Below, in pieces: positions 57,231 to 64,000 of a stretch of DNA of 64,000 bases. Made by a program: the position numbers and the translations under genes. The stretch is taken from NCBI GenBank assembly GCA_033220425.1, contig CM065651.1:2356001-2420000 (forward strand). The letters are read 5' to 3'. A model generated the notes under the pieces. It did no database searches. It was not told where the DNA came from and saw only the letters and a list, made by a program, of their open reading frames with translations. Each line of letters opens with the position of its first letter. Position 1 is the stretch's first letter. The DNA is from Lepraria neglecta (Eukaryota > Ascomycota > Lecanoromycetes > Lecanorales > Stereocaulaceae).

Positions 57231-58444
57231 ATCAGGGAACTCCGTCTTCCTGAAGCATTATTAGCATGGGAGACGCGTAAAGGCCTTGAAGATTCGAGTA
57301 TGAAGCATCCCAGCGACGTTGGCAGGACCATTAGGACTCACCTCGGCGTCTCGCCAGCCTGCCGGCGAGTTATCGTCATCTTGCGCCGCCAATTATTGAG
57401 CAAACAGATTGCCTAGGGTTTCGCGTAGATCATGTAGGATCTGGGTATAAAGTTGGACGAGAGCGCAGTAGAAAAAGCTGAGGGAGAGATTTGTTGACCT
57501 TTCGCGGAACGCGCAAAAGGTTTTAGGAAATAGCGTCGTCATGATGAACCTTCTTAGCCTCAATTTTCACGGCTAGCACGGCGCGAACAGCGTTTTCAAT
57601 CAACAACACCCTCCGAGAGAAGAGAGAGCAGATCTCATGCGTAGGGAGAGACTTAAACACAAATGCTTGGATTTGAGAGGGTCGTCAAGCAACAACAAGA
57701 CGTTGGGCTAGTCTCCTTTTAAAACACTTGTTTTTAACAGGGGGGGTTGAGTATCAATCATTCCAAAACAAAGGCTACTATGGCTACAGAAAGGGTCAAA
57801 TCCAGGAAGTCTCGAACAGTGAAGAGATCATTTCAATGGATCGTTGAGCGTCAAAACACTCCAAAGCAAAGGCTATTATCCCCAAATGAAGTGTAGAATG
57901 GGGCATCGTTCGACCAGGATATTAGCATTTCCCATCGATCGCTGAGCATCAGATGTGGTACTTTCAACCATATTCAAGCGGTGGGGAGGCTCTTTTCGTA
58001 GGTCGTTGAGCACTGACTTCTCCAATGCAGGATACACCTCCGCTGAACAAAGACTCGAATCGGAAGACCCTCGAGCAATATAGAATATATATCCACCAGT
58101 TGTTGAGCTTCGAACACTCCAAGCAACGCGCTCGTATCCTAGCATGATCGCCATTTGGTAGAGCTCATAGGTAGTGAGAAGACTTTTTCAGAATTTTCTG
58201 AGCGTTAGATGCGGCAGCTCAAGTGACACTACCACGGAGCAAATGCCCGTTGGGACGGTCCTTGAGCAGGAGAGAATCCAACATAAGGATTACTGCCGCA
58301 AGACTAGGGTTAAACAGGAAGATGCTTAAACAGGCTACACGATCCCGGGGTATTTTCGTCCTAAGAAATGAATCTCATAGATACAATCATTACATTTATG
58401 CGGCTATGTACAAGACGACCAACGAAAAAGGGTATCATGAAGCA
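57231..58444. other. ERG4 upstream region and spacer
   Basis: 1.2 kb without a supported gene. It includes the ERG4 5' region and the loose repeats listed next. Confidence 0.45.
57830..58275 (+). repeat. Loose array of CGTTGAGC-like motifs
   Basis: Variants of (C/G)(G/T)TTGAGC(A/G/T)(T/C)C recur near 57843, 57945, 58001, 58106, 58196 and 58261, spaced about 60-100 bp, with nearby AACACTCCAA(A/G)CA shared by two copies (57857 and 58117). The copies are too diverged for a clean tandem repeat. It may be the trace of an old minisatellite or plain chance. Confidence 0.3.
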
Positions 58445-60858
58445 TCACGCTCCCCTGCGAGCATTCGTAGACATCAATGTAATCTTCTTGCCTTTCTTCT
58501 TCTTACTATTCGCGCTCGCTGCACCCTGCTTGGAGCTACTGGCTTCGAGAGTGGCTGCTTCAACTTGAGCTACCAGGTCCTCTTCTGTTAAGAGATCTTT
58601 CTCCCAGCCTTGCAGCCAGCCATCGTTCTCCGACTGCTCAAGCTCGTCAGGAATTGCAGGCATGGCCGGCGAAGTGGGCGGAATTGTTCGCGTGCCCCAA
58701 ACAGTTTTCGAAGCGACTGGGCTAGTCGACGGCGAGGCTAACGAGGCGAAAGCAGAGCCATCCTGTGTCCTCGATGAGGACCACGGTGGTGAAGAGGAAG
58801 CTGCAGCGAAGTCTACAGCTGAGGGCTCTGGTAATGGTTGAAAGTCTGCATCAGAAATGACGTCCTGGGACGGTGTGGGCCGTCGCCTTCGCGCAGCAGC
58901 CCAACGTTTGTCATCCTCCTCTTTCTCAGCCCTTACGCGTTCCTTCTCCTCACGGACCTCTTTCTCAAGGTTCTTCTTCCTCCTTCGCTCAATTTCAGCT
59001 TCAAACCCTTTAAGCACTTCCGGAGGTACGACATCAGTCCAGTCGCATTCCAGAAATCCAACCTCGCATCCATGAGGGAGATGTGCCAGGTACTTTGCGC
59101 GTCGACGCAGTTCATCATCAACGATGTGGCCCGTAGAGACCCGCTCGACTCTTGGGAGTATAGTGGTAGGAAAGGAGGAGTAGTCTCCAAACGCAGCCTT
59201 CAGTATCCGTATATCCAGTGGCGATAGATAATAGTGCAAAAGAGCCTCGTAGAAATAGAAAGGCGAATCACCGTGGGAATGGTGGGAGCCAGCGCCGAAA
59301 TTTCCTCCGGAGTAGGACGTTGGCCCCTGTTCAGCGCGCGATGTTGGAGGTTGTGATTGAGAACCAGAAAAGACTCTGGACTCTATGGGCGTGGTCGTTT
59401 GGGACGTTTTCTCATTAGTTGAGGACGATGTTCCTCGTGATTGGTCCGGCGAAGATCCTGACCTGATACTCTGCGGATCCATTAGGCTTCGAGACAATGA
59501 TTGACCTGACTTTGCAGCATGTTGAATGAAATAGAATTCCGGGACGTCCTCGCTGGGCTCTCGGAATTCGATTGGTGGGCGCCTTGGTTTCCTTTCGTTA
59601 GGCTGCTGAGGTACAGTCGGCGGATTTTCCAGGTCCTTCGCTCTTTCTTTTGCTTCCAGGATTGAAGACACGGCTTTTTTGGTCCACTGAGTCTCCTCTC
59701 CAAACATCAGCTCATCCTCCTTTTCTTGTTGCTGCAGCTCAGCAATCTCGTTTTCGTATTGTTCCATCACATACTCTTCACTTCCTTTCATTACACGCGC
59801 GTAATCCATTACTTCTGCAGCAAAGTACCATGGGATCTCTTCGGCTTTTTCCAACCCCTCAGCACCGTCGCGAGGCAGAGCTAGTGTACTCCCTGGCTGC
59901 CGCATGATGAGTCTGAGCACAACATCGCCTCCTTCCTGAGGTCGCTCCCCCTCCTGCCCGGTGAACCACCGGACTGGCCGAGTTTCCGAAATGTATATAC
60001 TGTCCCAGCATATTGGACACTTTTTCCACCTTGCTTTCTTCTCAGGGGTAGGGTTTGTGTCATCAGATGAGTGCATGTAGCGGATTAGGCATGGCAGGCA
60101 GAAGATGTGTCCACATTTGGCCATTCGAGGCGCAACTGGGGTCGACAGGCAGATTGGGCAATTAGTCGATTGTGACTGCGCAGATACTAGAATCTGTAGC
60201 ACATTGCTCCAATCTAGATGCACATCCGCATCAACTCCTTGGGCGCGATAGTCTCCCTTCGGATTGACTATGAAGCGGTAATTGGCATGTATGTATCTGG
60301 TCATTAGTGAGCACTGGTTGAAGAGCAGAAGCCGGGTAACGTTGGCCTACTTGGCTTTGTCTGCAGCATGATAACCAGAGCCCAGCCCCCATGTAGGATT
60401 CCTCCTCGCATTCCGGCCAAAATGGTGTTGCTGGTAGGTTTGCGGTCGGGGAGGCAACGTAAAGTTCATAAGATGGGTAATGGAAGTTCGTCCTTTCCGG
60501 CTACTGGTAGACTGCATAGCCGCCTTATGCAACGTAAACTGTCAGTCATGTTTGAAGAAAAAAGCTGAACACAGGTTCGGATTTGGCATACGGATTCAGC
60601 AGCAGCATGCTCATCTGCAAGCCGAGGTCGCCTTTGGCCCTTGTGCTGCTTTCGAAGAGACTGGTTGTTCCTCGCAGCAGAGGACGCTGGACGAGACGTA
60701 TGTCCTGCGCCAAAGCTTCCTGAGCTTCCGGCACGTCTTTGCGTGTGGCTCTCTATTCCAAGAGAGGATCCGCTCTGAGATTGTGAGGGGGAAGGTGTTT
60801 GGGATGGAGGGCACGCGTTCTTGGAAGTGGCCAAAGAGAGCGCTGGGTTTGTCGACAT
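58445..60858 (-). CDS. RING-finger ubiquitin ligase, Mag2/RNF10 type
   Basis: Exons 60858-60592, 60538-60351 and 60296-58445 (introns 53 and 54 nt) give 768 residues. The N-terminus is polar, with a Ser/Gln/Arg-rich region (QSQSGSSLG, QRRAGSSGS). RTSITHLMNFTLPPRP is a conserved RNF10 segment. The RING-HC sits at about 198-250: CPICLSTPVAPRMAKCGHIF, then CLPCLIRYMH and KKCPICWDSIY. RPVRWFTGQE follows. A coiled segment (ENEIAELQQQEKEDELMF) and IRILKAAFGDYSSFPTT with PHGCEVGFLECDWTDVVPP complete the family layout. Long disordered stretches lie between. RNF10 and yeast Mag2 ubiquitinate 40S ribosomal proteins in ribosome quality control. The C-terminus is Lys-rich. Confidence 0.9.
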
Positions 60859-61962
60859 CACGGCCCAATTACAATGGTTACACAGAAGATCAAGTGCAGA
60901 GAAGCAGAACACAAAATCAGCGTACTTAGTTGTGCTACTCGCGTTCAACACCCAGAGGGTGGGCGTTGTTGACGGAAAGAGGGGCGAGGTGAGAGGTCCC
61001 ACTCTAGTACCTAGCCGCTTACGAAGGTTCCTCTAGTCCCGTTTATTGAGAAGACCGTATGTATTACATGTTTTCGCATTTCTCTGGTCTGAAGTCATTA
61101 CATATACCTTGATCAACCTCTCACTCCGTCGAACGCTCCCTGAATAGTGCAGCCCCCAATAAGACAAGACCTAGGTACTCAGCCGAATCTCAACGAAAAG
61201 ACCCACTGCGCTTTCTGCTTGAAAGCCGCTGTACCAAGTCCTCAATTGAGGCTTTCAACAATTTCAGAGATGCACAAAGCAAAATTCTGAGGGTCGAAAG
61301 AAGAATGACGGCGAAGCACATTGAAGCCGCAGCATCTCTGCACCTGAAGGGGCGAACGACACGGGTGGTCAAATGACTAGGACAGATAACCTTTTCCCTC
61401 GTGAGAGGTAAGAGGTACGGATGGGACACTTTCATCAACGGCTGAGCTTCTCAATAATAAAATTGGGAGGTCATAGACCGGAGATGTGAGGATTTGGGTG
61501 GACGATGACTTGAGCCGGGAGGTGGATTATATACTTCCTTGCTATGATGAGAGTATTCAAGCAGTGAAGAGGATCCAAGTGCCAGAAAATAAGAACCACC
61601 TCAATTAGGCTCCGTCAAAGTACCTTGACCAGAATGAAGTACTGCGTATTTATACCACGTTGCTGAAAGATCGAGATGGTGTAATGTCGAGGCGAGGAGG
61701 TCAAAACCCCGGATGTTTAGTCATGTGCGTATCATCGCCTCGGAATTTTGGGTGGACAACGTTCAAGCATAGTCTCGACCAACCTTCCACAGCATCCATC
61801 CCTAGACTGTTCACTCATTTACTTAGTCTCTGAACCTCAATCCAAGGAGCTGAAGCTCAAAACACCTCCACCATGACATCTCAACACGCAGCAGTGTCTC
61901 TCCCTTCAACTTAGGGGACTGCTGCGCCAAGAATCAACAGCCCCATCTGGGGTTCTACGGCC
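60859..61962. promoter_or_regulatory. 1.1 kb bidirectional upstream region
   Basis: Divergent start codons of the RING and deubiquitinase genes. No gene seen; an 82-codon minus frame (61190-61438) has no features. A short upstream frame precedes the deubiquitinase start (listed separately). Confidence 0.45.
61873..61914 (+). other. Upstream ORF of the deubiquitinase gene
   Basis: A 13-codon frame in a good context (CCACCATGA) ends at TAG 61914, 48 nt before the main ATG. It could lower translation of the main frame. A start at this ATG with splicing was not supported because no donor leaves a normal intron length. Confidence 0.5.
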
Positions 61963-64000
61963 ATGAACTCTCACCAGTCCATGATACCACAGGTCCAGCC
62001 AGCAGTTCCTCTCCCGAACGGACGGCCTGGGCACAATGTCTCTTACACGCCTTCGCCCCATCCTCCGCAGCATATGCCCTACTACCAGGGCTACCAATAT
62101 CAATATCCTCCGCATTTCCAACGGCCCCCGCAGCAATGGCCACCGTACCCAGTACCACCTATGCCTATGGGCAGGAGCTACCAACCATATCCGCCGATGA
62201 CACCGTACCAAATGCCACAACACCTTCCACCGCCTCGCCCTTCCCCACAACAAGCCCCCTCCTCGTCCTCAATACGTTCGGTGCATGGCATGCTCTCCCC
62301 ATCCTCATCCAACACGTCGTCACACCCACCCTCATCTAGCCCTATAATCAGAACGAACCCACATCTTGCCCCTCCGACCCCTCCACCGCCGCACGCCATT
62401 CCAGCTTCTCACAGAACTCCTTTCTACCCACCTCTACCCTGGCAATCTTTTGAGGGCACTTTCCCTGCAAAAGCCCCGCGTCGAAGAAGGAGAACACCGG
62501 CTCCGCAGTCTTCGAATGCCCCGGTTGAATTACCTTCTCGCCAAGATACTGCTGATGTGGAGAGTGTGGAGGACCCAACAATATCAGCTACAGAAGCTCC
62601 ACCTCCCATAGAAAAAACACCACGCCAACCACCTAATCTTGAGACGCCATCCACATCTCATCCTCCCTCCGAAGACATGTCTACGCAGCCTACGACTCCT
62701 TCTTCAGCTGCACCACCTCAACAAATCACTCCAAAGATCAATCCTTCCGGTCGACCGAACGTTCCTGTACCTCCAATCGTACCCGCCATTCCAAACATTT
62801 CTTTGCCCTCGCGACCTTCGAAACGAGCTTCTGTCAGTGTTGCTTCTGAGGCAATCAACGGTGCAAATCCGTCGAACGCTGATCACCTCGCCAATGCCGT
62901 TGAAATCGCTGCACGTGCCAGTGGAGAAGAGGCCGAAGATCCGGCCCAATCCAATGACGCTGCGAAGTCGCCGCCCGTTAAAGCCGCACCAAAGTTGTGG
63001 GCAGACCTTGTACGGACTATGGGACCTCCTGCTACACCTGGAGCTCCCCAAGTCGCGCAAGTCGCCAGTAATACGACAGCTCAAGTCAACGGCTTCGCCC
63101 CAGCAAAAGCAGGCTCCTTGGCTGATGCTCTCAGCTCTTACAGCGTGAAAGAAAGCAATGAGAGTACTAAAATTGCCTTTCTTGAACCCAGAGGACTTGT
63201 CAATACTGGCAATATGTGCTATATGAACTCCGTAAGCCATCTCCCTTCGCAAAGGGTTTTCGTATCCATCGCTAACGTCCATGCAGATTTTGCAGATCCT
63301 GGTCTTCTGTGTTCCGTTCTACACGTTTCTGGAGAAAATTGGGAAGCAAGCAACCCATAGCTTCAAAAGTGATACTCCTCTTATGGATGCGATGTAAGTT
63401 GAATCTGAAGCCGAACCTGAAACCTCGTTCTGTCCGTTTTTGATATTGACGTGTGGATAGGATCTTGTTTATGCGAGAATTTCCCGTCATCGACGCAGCA
63501 GTGTCTGTTGACCAACTCCGAATGCGACTAAAGGATAATGAGCTTGAGCAATACGGTGAACCTTTTATTCCTGAATTTGTGTACGAGGTCATTCGGCGAC
63601 TACCTCGGTTCTCGTCCATGAGGGTGAGATCTATATCCTTTTATGTAGATATGAAGATATGCTGACCTACACCAGCGAGGACACCAGCAAGATGCAGAAG
63701 AATTTCTAGGGTTCATCTTGGAAGAAATGCATGACGAATGCAGCAGAGCAATGAAATCGTTGAACAATCAACCATCCTCTGGCACTTCCACTCCTACCAA
63801 CGGCGTTATGTCGCCAACCAGCGAGTCCGCCAATTCGCTTGCAGCAGATGAAGGAGGTTGGCTTGAGGTTGGCCCAAAACAGAGGGCTGCAATTACTCGG
63901 TCTTCTGGCACAATTGCTACCGCATCGCCCATGACCAAGATCTTTGGTGGGAAATTCCGATCAGAATTACGTGTGCCGGGGATGAAGAATTCGGTGACGC
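61963..64000 (+). CDS. Ubp3/USP10-like ubiquitin-specific protease (3' end cut by window)
   Basis: Exons 61963-63231, 63287-63393, 63461-63623 and 63676 onward. The N-terminal 400 residues are Pro/Gln/Tyr/Ser-rich and disordered (HPPQHMPYYQGYQYQYPPHF), a Bre5-type cofactor region in the family. The USP domain starts at about 405: LEPRGLVNTGNMCYMNS with catalytic Cys419, then ILQILVFCVPFY, FSSMRRGHQQDAEEFLGFI and EEMHDECS. The His box and the rest lie beyond the window. The GN-x-CYMNS and QQDAEEFL boxes are standard USP motifs. USP10/Ubp3 acts with G3BP/Bre5 in ribophagy and stress granules. Phase 0 at the first intron matches the family position. The right end is truncated by the window, not by mutation. 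Confidence 0.88.

Noticed and set aside
61906-62253. Minus-strand Arg/Trp-rich frame
   Set aside because: Antisense shadow of the Pro-rich start of the USP10-like gene.
1-64000. tRNA, rRNA, CRISPR or bacterial-type operon signals
   Set aside because: None seen on either strand; gene structure is eukaryotic with spliceosomal introns.

Overview
The window is nuclear DNA of a filamentous ascomycete (Pezizomycotina). The evidence is the short introns (45-96 nt, mostly GT-AG, with branch points such as TACTAAC), the gene families (Erg4, Vtc4, Gid5/Vid28, Sae2/Ctp1, Gis2, Mag2/RNF10, Pho80-like cyclin, DUF6594, LysM proteins, a reducing polyketide synthase) and the roughly balanced base composition. 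The class (Dothideomycetes, Leotiomycetes or another) cannot be fixed from sequence reading alone. I saw no tRNA, rRNA, CRISPR, IS element or replication origin.

The window has two compartments. Positions 1 to about 27,300 look like an accessory, eroding region. It holds the 3' exon of a secreted Cys-containing protein (177-1037), the fossil of a highly reducing polyketide synthase (1619-6120), a broken multi-LysM protein (6340-7721) and a Zn2Cys6 regulator with one apparent frameshift (8272-10906). It also holds a His/Gln/Asn-rich membrane ORF (11404-12024), two neighbouring nucleotidyltransferase-fold-like genes (13007-13607 and 14238-14915), a DUF6594 membrane protein (15259-16277) and a retroelement-like protease fossil (16866-18573). 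After these come a GPI-type Cys-rich secreted protein (19189-19959), an eroded and an intact NTF2/SnoaL-like gene (20777-21270 and 22150-22551), and a broken GPI-type aspartic protease (25136-26921). Long stretches between them hold nothing I can support.

From about 27,700 to the end the genes are dense, intact and housekeeping. They are Sae2/Ctp1 (DNA end resection), a SWIRM protein, Gis2-type zinc knuckles, an F-box protein, a Nudix hydrolase divergent from Vtc4 (polyphosphate polymerase), a large unrecognised protein and a Pho80-like cyclin. They continue with the Gid5/Vid28 armadillo protein, a fructosamine-kinase-like protein, an ABM-fold protein, a dienelactone hydrolase, the Erg4 sterol reductase, a Mag2/RNF10 RING protein and the start of a Ubp3/USP10-like deubiquitinase that runs off the right edge.

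For most core genes I placed introns by hand from splice signals, and the exon lengths add up to an open frame. Several themes recur: phosphate and polyphosphate (Vtc4, a Pho80-like cyclin and a Nudix hydrolase within 9 kb) and ubiquitin (F-box, Gid5, RING, deubiquitinase). No obviously new multi-gene system is visible. The best leads are the sharp accessory/core boundary, the nucleotidyltransferase-like pair, the Nudix/Vtc4 divergent pair and the unrecognised 792-residue protein.
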